Source: Parapedobacter pyrenivorans_A (GTDB lineage Bacteria > Bacteroidota > Bacteroidia > Sphingobacteriales > Sphingobacteriaceae). From it: a DNA stretch of 64,000 nt. Numbering within the stretch: the first letter of the stretch is position 1; each line of letters opens with the position of its first letter. The DNA lies in contig NZ_JBHEUZ010000012.1 in NCBI RefSeq assembly GCF_041925275.1, forward strand, positions 130,346-194,345, read 5' to 3'. Positions 1 through 8,324 of the stretch are shown here, one piece after another. Made by a program: the position numbers and the translations under genes. The notes beneath the pieces are model-generated. The model was not told the DNA's origin. It saw nothing but the letters and a program-made list of their open reading frames with translations, and made no database searches.

Positions 1-930
1 GCCGTGAAACCAAAGGAACAAGCGAGCAAAGATATTGTGGTTGTAGTGAAAGATAAACAGACCGGTTTAGCATTGAGTGGGGTGAAGGTCGTAGTGGAGG
101 GCAACGGTGTTGAATATATTGCTACCACCAATGCTAATGGTGAAGCCGAACGGCTGGTGGCGGCGGCAAGTGGGACATACCGTGTTTCGGGGGTGAAGAA
201 TGGTATCGCTGCGACCGAGGCCACCGTTACGCTGGCCGATTTCGAACGGGCTGGCCAAGTGATCTACAAAGAACTGTTGCATGACGACCCGCGGTTTACG
301 TTGGTAGGTGAGACGATTGAATGCGATACCCATACCAAGATGCCGGGTATCAATACGACGTTGACCAACGAGGTGTCTGCCGCCAATATGAGCCAAGTCT
401 CGGATGCTGAGGGCAAGTTTATCTATCAATTGGACCAGCGGGCGGTTTATAACGTCGTGGCCAACCAAACGGGCAAATATTCGCAGACAGAGCGCATAAG
501 CACCGAAGGATTGGATCGCAGCAAAACGCTCTATGTAACCCTTAAACTGGGTGTCTGCGCATTGGAGGAAGGTACCTCTTGGGTGGTCAAGAATATTTTA
601 TACGATTTCGACAAGAGCAATATCAGGCGTGATGCGGCACTTGTGCTTGATAACGTAGCCAACACCTTGCAGCAGAACCCGACGTTGCGGATCGAACTGT
701 CTTCACATACCGATAGCCGTGGCAAGGATGCATATAACATGAGATTGTCCCAACGGCGAGCCGATGCCGCAGTAAATTACCTGGCGTCAAAAGGGATCAG
801 CCGTGGGCGGATGATCGCTAAGGGCTACGGCGAAACGCGGTTGGTAAATGCATGCGAAAACGGGGTGGATTGCCTGGAAGAAGATCACGAGCAAAATCGC
901 CGTACCGAAATCAGGGTATTAAGTTATTAA
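1..930 (+). CDS. OmpA-family outer membrane protein, C-terminal part (5' end outside window)
   Basis: The frame is open to the first base, so the gene probably starts upstream; GTG at base 4 is only the first possible start inside the window. Two carboxypeptidase-regulatory-like beta-sandwich segments occupy roughly residues 10-180 of the visible part. An OmpA-like peptidoglycan-binding domain follows (about 195-305), with YDFDKS, HTDSRG and a late NRRTEI containing the usual Asp and Arg contacts to diaminopimelate. Many Bacteroidota proteins of this type carry PD40 propellers upstream and sit beside PorP/SprF genes; neither is visible here. Likely role: anchoring an outer-membrane or surface assembly to peptidoglycan. 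It converges on the CHAT gene. Confidence 0.85.
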   Translation, partial: AVKPKEQASKDIVVVVKDKQTGLALSGVKVVVEGNGVEYIATTNANGEAERLVAAASGTYRVSGVKNGIAATEATVTLADFERAGQVIYKELLHDDPRFTLVGETIECDTHTKMPGINTTLTNEVSAANMSQVSDAEGKFIYQLDQRAVYNVVANQTGKYSQTERISTEGLDRSKTLYVTLKLGVCALEEGTSWVVKNILYDFDKSNIRRDAALVLDNVANTLQQNPTLRIELSSHTDSRGKDAYNMRLSQRRADAAVNYLASKGISRGRMIAKGYGETRLVNACENGVDCLEEDHEQNRRTEIRVLSY

Positions 931-942
931 TTTCGTCAAACG

Positions 943-981
943 AGCAGAACGGGTCTCCGCGGTGGGACCTGTTGTGCTTTT
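943..981 (+). terminator. Probable intrinsic terminator after the OmpA-like gene
   Basis: An imperfect hairpin pairs AGCA..AAC..GGTC with GACC..GTT..TGCT and is followed by TTTT. It begins 13 bases after the OmpA-like stop codon. The stem has internal mismatches, so efficiency is uncertain. Confidence 0.5.
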
Positions 982-1076
982 ACATTATGAAGATCCGATG
1001 AAAACATTTGTTAGATATTTTTTCGGCTTTCTATTATTTACACTTAAGTGGGTATTCAGAACACCGTAATGCTCGG

Positions 1077-3719
1077 TCAATGGATGCGCTTGGTGCGCCA
1101 CCACGCCCAGCCGACGAGGCAGGAAGCGAGTATTGCGATGAAAATGATGGATAGCCGGTATAATCCAGGGTGAGGGGGCCGTATAACGATGCAGGTATCG
1201 GTCCCTGTAAACTGTAGTGATGCCCAATACCACGGGTTTTGCGCAGTCTTGGGGGCAGCAGCTATGTAACGGCGCTTTGCAAGTGCGAGCGCCTCGGCTG
1301 GATGGCCCGTTTCGCTGAGAGCCTCATAAAATGACCGGGTGAGTGCGGTAGTAGCCCGGTCGTCAACCGACCAGTAAGCGGCAACCACCCCTTGTACACC
1401 TTTACTAAGAAATGCCTTGTTTAGGCTTTCCAGGCCTTCGCCAGGTAACCATTCGCCTGAGGCGGTTTGACAGGCCGAGAGGAAGACCAGCGGTGACGTG
1501 GCCCGGGCATATCGGAGCTTACCGAGTGTGAGCGGTTGGTTCAAGGCGATATAAGGGTCGGTGTGGCCATCGGCAACGGCATGGGCCGCGATGTGGATGA
1601 GATCACCGTTTTCCAGTGCGTGGAAGAAAGTACTGTCCGTAGCTTCGTCATCCCAAAAGGAAACGGCCCGGAATCGTTTGGCCAAATGTGCCGCTTCTTG
1701 GGTAACGGCAGGCAAGTCGCGCAGGCCCGAGGCTGCGTCGTAACGGCTTTTGGCGAAGACCCGTACAGCCGGGTGCTGTTGCATGGATGTATGGTCCGAT
1801 GCGGTTTGCAGAAGGAAGGTATACGTGTATTGTATGACGTGTCCATGTCCAAGAAATTGCTGGTCGTGTATCAACGCGTCAAAAGGCAACATGAATAGCA
1901 AACCATCGGGCGAAATGTTGAGTCGGGCATCGGTATCTGCGTTTAACGAAGGGAGGAGCATGTCTGCTATCCGAGATGCTCGGCGTGTGTAGGCGTGCGG
2001 ATCGTTATCATATGAGTCTGGGCCGTCAGCGAAGTACGATTTGATGAACCCCGATAATCCGGCGAGGGAATCGGCGGGGACACGGTGGACGGACGCGTGG
2101 CGATCCTTAAATGAAGTGACATAAGCATCGCCTACGGGCGTGATGAAATAGCTTATTAACGTTGAAGAATCGGATAGCGTGGTAAGTTGTCGTATGAAGG
2201 CACTTGCATCCGGAGGCCCGAACGATTGGTTGAAATGTGTCTCTGTCAATTGGAACTCAAATGCCACTTGTTCGGCTTCGTATGTCAGTCGGCTTTTTTC
2301 CAATGAATCCGTGGCTTGGGCAATCGCTTGATAGAGAAGCTGTAATTGTTGGCGCTTGCGCAACTGCGGGTCATCATTATCACGCCACTGCGCGGTACGG
2401 TTTATTTCCTGAAGGAGTTGGCGCCCCTTGGAAAGCTCCGTTAACCAGCACAGGGTCTCGGCGAGCGATTGCCGTTTGGTGCTGGCCTGTTCAACCGTGT
2501 AGGCATTCCACAACTGATCTGCCGCTTCGCCCAATAAGCCACGATTCCAGGCAGAGTTTTGGTAGTGGCTCTCGTTGCTCACAATTAATTGCTGGGTATA
2601 ATAAGCGTTTTCGATGGCTTTAGCGTAATAGTGGATAGTGGAATCTGAATGGCCAATGACCGCGTGCGTGCGCGCTAATCCTAAAAGGGCCTCGGTATAT
2701 GTGTAGTCTGGAAAATAGAGGGTGGGAGACGCGGGAGCGAATGCGTGTAACGCTCGCTTGAAATCCTTTATGGCATCGGTATCGCGTTGGAGCCGGTAGT
2801 AGAGGCTGCCGCGGGCATGGTAGTATTTGGCCCGGTCGCGCTGCTTGCTGTCGGGAAAAGTATGTTCCGTTACCTCAATGGCACGATTTAAATAACGGAG
2901 TGCGTTGTCCAGCTGTCCCTGCTCGACCGCCAGGACCGCTTGTTGGTGCAACGTATTGGTATACCATATCACGGTATCGCCCACTGGGCTTCGGGAAGCA
3001 AATCGTTCTATCGCCAACGCGTTATACCGGCGTGCACTATCTAACCTGCCAAGTTGTTGGTAAGCACTCGCGAGGATATTGTACAGCAGTGCGACAGAGG
3101 GATGCCCGCGATCAGTATATTGCAGGCCTTCTTCACAAATGCGCAAGAGACTGTCCGGCCGACCTATTTGTTGGTAGGCCGTGGCAAAGTTGGTAAACAA
3201 AGCGGGCAGCTCCGTGTTGTCTCCGCGCCTCTTTGCATGCGTAACCGCCAGTTCGTGAATATGCAGGGCCTTTTGTAAATCGCCGATTTGGGTATACAGG
3301 TTACCCAACGGCTTGGCGATATATAGTATGAAATCGGGTTCGGCTAACTGATGGGTAGCGCAGTATTCCATCGCCTGCTCATAATATTTGACACTGCCCA
3401 GCAGATTGCCAGCTTCCCGCAAGCCGTAGCCGATGTTCAACAGCAGCCATGCATACATCTCCCGGCCTTCGGCGGTGCCAGGCAGGGCCGGTAGGAGGTT
3501 TACGAACGAATCGGGATTATGGATGAATTGGTCGGGATGGTCATAGGCAATGTTGCCCAGGTATTCCAATTGCGTCAGGATCGCTAACGTATCTGCCGGG
3601 GGAACCACGGCAAGTATCGCGTCTTGTGGAGGGTTGGCTGCGCGGTGGCAGGCTGTGCAGTTAGCTAACCAAGCAGCCATTACCACGAACGCCACGTATC
3701 GCCATCTTAGAATCGCCAT
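1077..3719 (-). CDS. TPR-repeat CHAT-domain (caspase-like) protein, membrane-tethered
   Basis: 880 aa. The N-terminus has a hydrophobic signal segment (about 8-25). Helical TPR-type repeats fill about 45-420, then a linker, then a C-terminal CHAT domain (about 560-840). The CHAT catalytic pair is visible as HIAAHA (His near 712) and SACQTASG (Cys near 751). A hydrophobic helix close to the end is followed by WWRTKRIH, whose positive charge predicts a cytoplasmic tail. Signal peptide plus C-terminal anchor would place TPR and CHAT domains in the periplasm (inference). The gene overlaps the upstream PKD gene by 13 nt, indicating one operon and coupled translation. CHAT proteins are caspase/separase-fold proteases; the substrate here is unknown. 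Confidence 0.85.
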   Translation of the reverse strand: MAILRWRYVAFVVMAAWLANCTACHRAANPPQDAILAVVPPADTLAILTQLEYLGNIAYDHPDQFIHNPDSFVNLLPALPGTAEGREMYAWLLLNIGYGLREAGNLLGSVKYYEQAMEYCATHQLAEPDFILYIAKPLGNLYTQIGDLQKALHIHELAVTHAKRRGDNTELPALFTNFATAYQQIGRPDSLLRICEEGLQYTDRGHPSVALLYNILASAYQQLGRLDSARRYNALAIERFASRSPVGDTVIWYTNTLHQQAVLAVEQGQLDNALRYLNRAIEVTEHTFPDSKQRDRAKYYHARGSLYYRLQRDTDAIKDFKRALHAFAPASPTLYFPDYTYTEALLGLARTHAVIGHSDSTIHYYAKAIENAYYTQQLIVSNESHYQNSAWNRGLLGEAADQLWNAYTVEQASTKRQSLAETLCWLTELSKGRQLLQEINRTAQWRDNDDPQLRKRQQLQLLYQAIAQATDSLEKSRLTYEAEQVAFEFQLTETHFNQSFGPPDASAFIRQLTTLSDSSTLISYFITPVGDAYVTSFKDRHASVHRVPADSLAGLSGFIKSYFADGPDSYDNDPHAYTRRASRIADMLLPSLNADTDARLNISPDGLLFMLPFDALIHDQQFLGHGHVIQYTYTFLLQTASDHTSMQQHPAVRVFAKSRYDAASGLRDLPAVTQEAAHLAKRFRAVSFWDDEATDSTFFHALENGDLIHIAAHAVADGHTDPYIALNQPLTLGKLRYARATSPLVFLSACQTASGEWLPGEGLESLNKAFLSKGVQGVVAAYWSVDDRATTALTRSFYEALSETGHPAEALALAKRRYIAAAPKTAQNPWYWASLQFTGTDTCIVIRPPHPGLYRLSIIFIAILASCLVGWAWWRTKRIH

Positions 3720-5692
3720 GCCGCATATAGCTGGCCGAACTGGCCCTCGTTGCCCCCGAAAGCATAGCGCAGACCTAAAACCGGTCCTAGGTACGTGCGT
3801 CCGAAATTGATGTCGGCAAAAGGTTGGATGTGCAACCTGCCCATTGCCATCCGCTCATCGGAATAGGGTAAGCGGGCAGCGAGTTCTCCGGCCGCCGCGA
3901 GCAGGTGATACGTTCTTTCCTCCTTGTATTTGGTGTTTATCGTCGTTTCGGCCAGAGCGCCCACGCCTGCGGACACCCAACGGTTGAAGTTGTACCGGAG
4001 GTGCAGTGGCACCATCCGCAGTTGGATAAAGCGCGTATGGATATGACGGTCGTACCGTTCGTATTTATACGGCTGTGTGCGGTCCGTTCCGGGGTATGTA
4101 TATTCAATCTCACCGGGTTCATACAGCGTGGTCGCCTCGGAGGCCCGGTAGGCATTGGCGTATACTTCCACCTGCCAATAGAGCTTGCGATAGGGCGCGA
4201 TGGGGGCCAGTCCAACACCCAGCATGGGGCCGTTGTTTACGGTGGTCGTCGTTGCATCGCTGTTTGGTGGTTGCAAGAAAAGGTGGTAACCTATGAACAC
4301 CATCGGCGAGAGGCCCTTCTTGAAGCGTCCGGTAGAGAAATTGGTGGTGATAGGCTCGTTTTTGTCGAAATAGATGTCTGTTCGCCCCCTAAACGATTGG
4401 TTAGGCAGTTTCTTTTTAGGACGTACGGTGAAACGGATAAAGCCCTGTGTACTGTCTTTGTCATGCACATCGGGTGCTTTCGATCCGGGAACGGCGATGT
4501 TTTTGAAGTGGAATACGAGCGTGTCCGGGCCCTTTAGGCCATACTGGTAACAGGGTGCCTGCTGGGCCGTGGCACAGGAGTCGACCTCGGGATACAGGTT
4601 AAGTAGCTGGAAAGAGCTGGGGTCGAGCACCTCAGGGAGTTTGATTTCGAGCCGGATGTTTTTTGCATCGCCCTCACCATCATTCTGGAATTGCACTTTG
4701 TATGTCAGCGCTTTGCGCTTCGATAGCAGCCGATAACTGAGACGGGATTGCTTGAGCGACATTTTATTGGGGTCGTGTGACGTAACGATGGGTACATCCA
4801 GCCGATGCACACGGGCCGGGCCCTTTTCCGGTACGAAAACGCCGGTAATGGTTACCGTGGCATTGGTGTCGGCCAGCATTTCGGGGGTAATATCCAGGTT
4901 AATCAATGAAAACTGTGCATTGGCCCTACCATCTACTTCGTAGGAGGTCACGGTTTTGTAGCTATTGTATAGTTCGGCGAAATAGGCGATAGACTCGTTC
5001 CCTTTAAAATCCATTTCTTCGCGGATTCCGTAATCGGGGCTTCCGCTTTGGGTTATGGTTACACTGGGTATGGCGGCCCATAGGCTTTCAAGGGTTTTCG
5101 GGTCATCGGCAGGGGTGATGACCTCCTCGTTGTAGGTGGTTTGACCGGCATAGGCAAATCCTTCCGGTCCGAAAATCTTTTCGTTGGTTAGCAAAAATAC
5201 CCTTCCTTTTTCGGTGGTGTTTATGCCGGCAATCACAACCATATCCTGCCCCGGCAATGCATTGGCATTTTTGGAAAGCTTAAAAGTGCCGTCGGTGTTG
5301 AAAAAGTTTTGTTCGGCTACGGAGGCAATCGGCTTCGGTGCCACGTTGGTAGAATCTACATTGATTTTCCTTGTCGGTCGCTTCGGTCGCGGACCATTGT
5401 CGTAGTTGTTGACGGTATAAAGCGTCACCGCATAATCGCCGGGTTTGGCATATTGATGCTTGGGCGCCTCTTCGGTGCTAAAATGGCCGTCGCCGAAATC
5501 CCATAGGTACGTGTAGAATGGCTGTCGGCCACCCGGGATGCCAGCGAGCTGGGGCAATACCGCTTGGAAGGAGGCTTGGTTTCCGAGGAATTGTACCTCG
5601 ATTTTAGTTTCGACGGTGTCTACGGCATTGGCGCAAGTGGTGCCGCAAGCAAAGACTAGGGAGAATAGCGCCAGGTAGTGTATTATTGTCAT
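3707..5692 (-). CDS. PKD-domain protein with C-terminal outer-membrane beta-barrel-like region
   Basis: 661 aa with a signal peptide (about 1-23). A PKD domain around 35-112 carries the diagnostic WDFGDG. The middle is beta-rich and includes HDPNKM and a following stretch like the DUF11/DUF7619-type repeats of Bacteroidota surface proteins. The last ~200 residues are barrel-like, with alternating aromatic strands and the terminal sequence AAWRF; a C-terminal Phe is typical of BAM-inserted outer-membrane proteins. It is the first gene of a two-gene operon with the CHAT protein and is divergent from an ECF sigma gene across only ~73 bp. The likely site is the outer membrane, with PKD and linker domains outside or in the periplasm. 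Ligand unknown. Confidence 0.8.
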   Translation of the reverse strand: MTIIHYLALFSLVFACGTTCANAVDTVETKIEVQFLGNQASFQAVLPQLAGIPGGRQPFYTYLWDFGDGHFSTEEAPKHQYAKPGDYAVTLYTVNNYDNGPRPKRPTRKINVDSTNVAPKPIASVAEQNFFNTDGTFKLSKNANALPGQDMVVIAGINTTEKGRVFLLTNEKIFGPEGFAYAGQTTYNEEVITPADDPKTLESLWAAIPSVTITQSGSPDYGIREEMDFKGNESIAYFAELYNSYKTVTSYEVDGRANAQFSLINLDITPEMLADTNATVTITGVFVPEKGPARVHRLDVPIVTSHDPNKMSLKQSRLSYRLLSKRKALTYKVQFQNDGEGDAKNIRLEIKLPEVLDPSSFQLLNLYPEVDSCATAQQAPCYQYGLKGPDTLVFHFKNIAVPGSKAPDVHDKDSTQGFIRFTVRPKKKLPNQSFRGRTDIYFDKNEPITTNFSTGRFKKGLSPMVFIGYHLFLQPPNSDATTTTVNNGPMLGVGLAPIAPYRKLYWQVEVYANAYRASEATTLYEPGEIEYTYPGTDRTQPYKYERYDRHIHTRFIQLRMVPLHLRYNFNRWVSAGVGALAETTINTKYKEERTYHLLAAAGELAARLPYSDERMAMGRLHIQPFADINFGRTYLGPVLGLRYAFGGNEGQFGQLYAAWRF

Positions 5693-5765
5693 CGTAGTTC
5701 AATGGGCGATTTCGGTGAAAAGTAAGAATTTTTTTTATTTTTACATCCATCACATCCAATACATC
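5693..5765. promoter_or_regulatory. Short divergent promoter region between PKD/CHAT and sigma/TPR operons
   Basis: Only 73 bp separate the PKD start codon (minus strand) from the preferred sigma start (plus strand). The stretch is A/T-rich, with a TACTTTTC stretch on the minus strand resembling a weak TAnnTTTG box. No full -33/-7 pair is evident. An ECF factor often controls its own locus, so its recognition element should lie here; that is inference. Confidence 0.4.
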
Positions 5766-6332
5766 ATGCATCCGGACCAACGATTTATTAATTCGCTGCA
5801 GCACAACGACAGTCAGGGGATTGCGGAGATTTACCGCCTATATGCCGATAAGATTGTGCGGATGATTCGCCATAACAATGGGGATGAGGCGGACGCTGCT
5901 GATATCCTCCAGGAAGCATTGATAGCCATTTACCGGCTGAGTGCGGATGGAAATTTCAAGCTCACCTGTCCTTTTGAAGCTTTTTTGGTAACTGTCTGCA
6001 AGCGGAAATGGTTGAATGTGTTGAAAAAAAGGTCGGTCAACCCCGTAACAAAGTCCTTGGATGAGGGATTTACCTTTGAACGGAGCGACGAGATGGAGGC
6101 CAATGGACTCGCTGACCAGTTGGAGCGGGAAAGCACGTTGATGCAGGTGCTGGAATCAATGGGTTCAACCTGCCGTGAGCTCATCAAAGCGTGCATGGGG
6201 AAAGAGCACCAGGAAAAAGTGGCAGAGCGATTGGGGCTGACCTACGCGTATTTGCGTAAGAAAAAAAGCGAGTGCATGGCGCAACTGGGAAAACTAGTGA
6301 AAGCGCATCCGTTGTTTAACCGTGAACAGTAG
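5766..6332 (+). CDS. ECF-type RNA polymerase sigma-70 family factor
   Basis: 188 aa from the ATG giving MHPDQRF. An upstream in-frame ATG at 5715 would add 17 aromatic-rich residues unlike sigma N-termini, so the later start is preferred. Region 2 is visible as ADILQEALIAIYRL with a following core-binding helix, and a region-4-like helix-turn-helix lies near the C-terminus (KVAERLGLTYAYLRKKKSE). It acts in the cytoplasm as a promoter-specificity subunit of RNA polymerase. A TPR membrane protein starts 5 nt after its stop codon and is a likely anti-sigma partner. It is divergent from the PKD-CHAT operon. Confidence 0.85.
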   Translation: MHPDQRFINSLQHNDSQGIAEIYRLYADKIVRMIRHNNGDEADAADILQEALIAIYRLSADGNFKLTCPFEAFLVTVCKRKWLNVLKKRSVNPVTKSLDEGFTFERSDEMEANGLADQLERESTLMQVLESMGSTCRELIKACMGKEHQEKVAERLGLTYAYLRKKKSECMAQLGKLVKAHPLFNREQ

Positions 6333-6337
6333 ACGAC

Positions 6338-7063
6338 ATGGACAATTTTTTTGAATCTATCCAAGACTACCTCGATGGTGCTTTATCGCCAGAAGAGCAC
6401 CAACGTTTTGAACGTGAGCTTGAACGTAACGAACCATTGCTATTGGAAACCGACAACCAGCGGATGTTGAGGGAGGTCCTTGGGAAGCAAGTTGCCGCAG
6501 CGCCGATGATCCCACTGTTGCGAAACACGTTGAAAGAGGTGAGCGATCGACATTTCGGCAGCGTACGCAAGAAAAAGAAAATCACCGTGGTACGGTGGCT
6601 GGCGCCTCTTGCAGCAGCGGCAGTGATTTTGGTGGTAGTTAACTTTATGGGTTGGTTTGCTGCAGATTACGATGCGCTTCCTCCTATGCCTTCTTCGGTA
6701 ACACGCGGTGCTGTGGACGATAGCGCCGTTTCGCAAGCCACCGAAGCCTACAATGTGGGAGATTATTTGCAAAGTATCGGTTTGTTCCGGCAATTAATGG
6801 CGGCAGACCCGACCGTAGCACGGTATCCCTACTATTTGGGGTTAAGCTACATCGGAAATGAAGATTACCAACGGGCGATCGAGCAGTTGCAAGCCGTCGC
6901 TGATGGAAAATCGGTATTTGCCGAAGACGCCTGTTATTTCACCGCGGTAGCGTTGTGGAAGTTGGGTAAGGACAAAGAAGCACTTGTATATATGCGGAAA
7001 GTAACCGAAGCCAGCGAATACTACCGGAAAGCCGAGAAATTACGTAACAAGTTGGACAACTAG
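6338..7063 (+). CDS. Membrane TPR protein, probable anti-sigma factor
   Basis: 241 aa. The N-terminal ~50 residues (FESIQDYLDGALSPEEHQ) resemble the short cytoplasmic helical segment of zinc-less anti-sigma factors. Four lysines precede one transmembrane helix (about 86-108), predicting N-in/C-out topology. The C-terminal half has at least two TPR units (about 128-225) and would lie in the periplasm. The gene begins 5 nt after the sigma stop, so the two are co-transcribed. Inference: it holds the sigma factor at the membrane and receives a signal through its periplasmic TPRs, possibly from the neighbouring CHAT/PKD proteins. Direct sequence proof of sigma binding is lacking. Confidence 0.65.
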   Translation: MDNFFESIQDYLDGALSPEEHQRFERELERNEPLLLETDNQRMLREVLGKQVAAAPMIPLLRNTLKEVSDRHFGSVRKKKKITVVRWLAPLAAAAVILVVVNFMGWFAADYDALPPMPSSVTRGAVDDSAVSQATEAYNVGDYLQSIGLFRQLMAADPTVARYPYYLGLSYIGNEDYQRAIEQLQAVADGKSVFAEDACYFTAVALWKLGKDKEALVYMRKVTEASEYYRKAEKLRNKLDN

Positions 7064-7243
7064 GTCTTATCTAGCAAGGTCGACGGAGCAGCTTTGTAAT
7101 GTGTGGGGGGACGGGCGAAAAGAAAAAAGATTTGAGCTGAGGTTTTGCGTTAAATGTTAGCCCAAACGTTGTGCCAACAAAATGAAAAGAGGCCACCAAC
7201 TTTCGCTAATAACTTCATTTTCAGTGTGTAGGTGGGTTGTCAG

Positions 7244-7303
7244 ATGTCGAGCTTTTTGGAGGATTACCAGGCAGTATTAAACACAAAGAATCTGATAGAA
7301 TAA
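7244..7303 (+). other. 19-codon micro-ORF, copy A1
   Basis: Reads MSSFLEDYQAVLNTKNLIE then TAA. A second 19-codon ORF at 13587-13646 encodes a peptide identical at 10 of 19 positions, mostly conservative elsewhere, and with the stop at the same codon. Nucleotide identity is about 38 of 60, so similarity is clearer in protein than in DNA. It may be a real small peptide or the relic of the N-terminus of a longer gene; weak similarity continues after the stop. Expression is unproven. Confidence 0.35.
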
Positions 7304-7414
7304 GCAGAGCACAATATTTCAATCAAACTGCCTTTCGTCGACAACAAATGCCTTTCTCTCATTTACCTGCAAACATCAACAAACAAAAAATAATTGTTCG
7401 GTATTAAAAACTAT

Positions 7415-7432
7415 TATCGTAATATTGCGATA
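7415..7432. promoter_or_regulatory. Probable ArsR operator upstream of arsR
   Basis: TATCGTAATATTGCGATA is an 18-bp palindrome with one mismatched pair. It lies 15 nt before the preferred arsR ATG. A related site occurs at 7798-7815 before the next gene. Inverted repeats centred on AATATT in this position fit binding by an ArsR/SmtB-type dimer and imply autorepression. Confidence 0.65.
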
Positions 7433-7447
7433 CTAAAAAACAAGGAC

Positions 7448-7780
7448 ATGGGACTTACTAAAACAGAAATATTTACGGACGGACAGAACAGATTGGCTGC
7501 TTTGTTTAAAGCCTTGGGGCATCCGGCAAGGATCGCCATCCTTCAGTATATCATCAATCAGAAAGCCTGTATCTGCAATGATTTGGTCGATGAATTGGGA
7601 TTGGCACAGGCCACCATTTCACAGCACTTAAAAGAGCTAAAGCGCATTGGTATTATCCAGGGAACGATTGAGGGCAAATCCGTTTGCTATTGCATTGATG
7701 AAAAACTGTGGAAACAAATCCAAGCGGAATTTAATGTGTTCTTTAACCAAGAGGTAAAAGTAACTGGTTGCTGCCCGTAA
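7448..7780 (+). CDS. arsR: ArsR/SmtB-family metalloregulatory repressor
   Basis: 110 aa from ATG at 7448; a TTG at 7394 would extend it through the operator palindrome and is disfavoured. The winged-helix domain includes LGHPARIAILQYI and the recognition helix AQATISQHLKEL. Cys41 and Cys43 in ACICNDL sit where ArsR proteins bind As(III), and the C-terminal GCCP supplies two more thiols. It heads an arsenic-resistance operon with DUF6428, an arsenate-reductase-type phosphatase and an ACR3 pump. Expected role: repress the operon at its palindromes and release DNA on binding arsenite. Confidence 0.92.
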   Translation: MGLTKTEIFTDGQNRLAALFKALGHPARIAILQYIINQKACICNDLVDELGLAQATISQHLKELKRIGIIQGTIEGKSVCYCIDEKLWKQIQAEFNVFFNQEVKVTGCCP

Positions 7781-7797
7781 TATTTTTTAACTCTTAT

Positions 7798-7815
7798 CAT
7801 CGTAATATTACAATA
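7798..7815. promoter_or_regulatory. Second ArsR-type operator, between arsR and the DUF6428 gene
   Basis: CATCGTAATATTACAATA shares ATCGTAATATT with the site at 7415-7432 and contains the perfect 10-bp palindrome GTAATATTAC. It lies 25 nt before the DUF6428 start. This suggests a second ArsR-controlled promoter inside the operon. Confidence 0.55.
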
Positions 7816-7840
7816 TATTGTTTAATATAAATTTACTTTC

Positions 7841-8305
7841 ATGAAACTATCAGCAATCAAAGAAATCCTGCCAACACTGGACAGTGTCGAATTTCAGCTA
7901 GCCAATGGAACCTTTGTTCCCGAACACTTCCACGTGACGGAGATCGGACAGATCACCAAACATTTTATTGATTGCGGCGGTGTTATCCGTACAGAGAAAG
8001 CCGTAAATTTCCAACTGTGGGATGCCAATGATTACGAGCACCGATTGAAGCCCACCAAGCTGTTGAACATCATCAAGCTATCAGAAGAAAAATTGGGCAT
8101 AGCGGATGCCGAAATAGAGGTAGAATACCAAACCGAAACAATCGGCAAATTCGACCTGGATTTTGACGGCCGGCATTTCATCTTAAAGAACAAACAAACA
8201 GCCTGTTTGGCAAGCGATGCCTGCGGTATTCCGGAGGAAAAGCAACGCATAAAATTGGTGCAACTGAAAAGCGATTGCTGTTCACCTAATTCGAGACATT
8301 GTTAA
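7841..8305 (+). CDS. DUF6428 family protein of the arsenic operon
   Basis: 154 aa, cytoplasmic, no signal peptide or membrane segment. I recognise it as the DUF6428-type protein often found between arsR and the phosphatase gene in Bacteroidota arsenic operons; its biochemical role is not known to me. The C-terminus is cysteine-bearing (SDCCSPNSRHC), and CLASDAC lies earlier. Such thiols could bind or transfer As(III), which is inference only. A separate ArsR-like palindrome precedes it. Confidence 0.75.
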   Translation: MKLSAIKEILPTLDSVEFQLANGTFVPEHFHVTEIGQITKHFIDCGGVIRTEKAVNFQLWDANDYEHRLKPTKLLNIIKLSEEKLGIADAEIEVEYQTETIGKFDLDFDGRHFILKNKQTACLASDACGIPEEKQRIKLVQLKSDCCSPNSRHC

Positions 8306-8324
8306 CTAATAAAAACGAACCGCA

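Larger units (their letters stand above)
7064..7447. other. Long intergenic region before arsR with micro-ORF and operator
   Basis: 384 bp between the TPR gene and the preferred arsR start. It has no full-length gene. It holds a 19-codon micro-ORF (7244-7303) and a near-perfect 18-bp palindrome at 7415-7432; both are listed separately. The rest is A/T-rich and shows nothing I can name. Confidence 0.7.

Noticed and set aside
5715..5765. Upstream ATG for the ECF sigma factor
   Set aside because: It would add 17 residues of Phe/Tyr/His-rich sequence over the divergent promoter; the ATG at 5766 is more natural.
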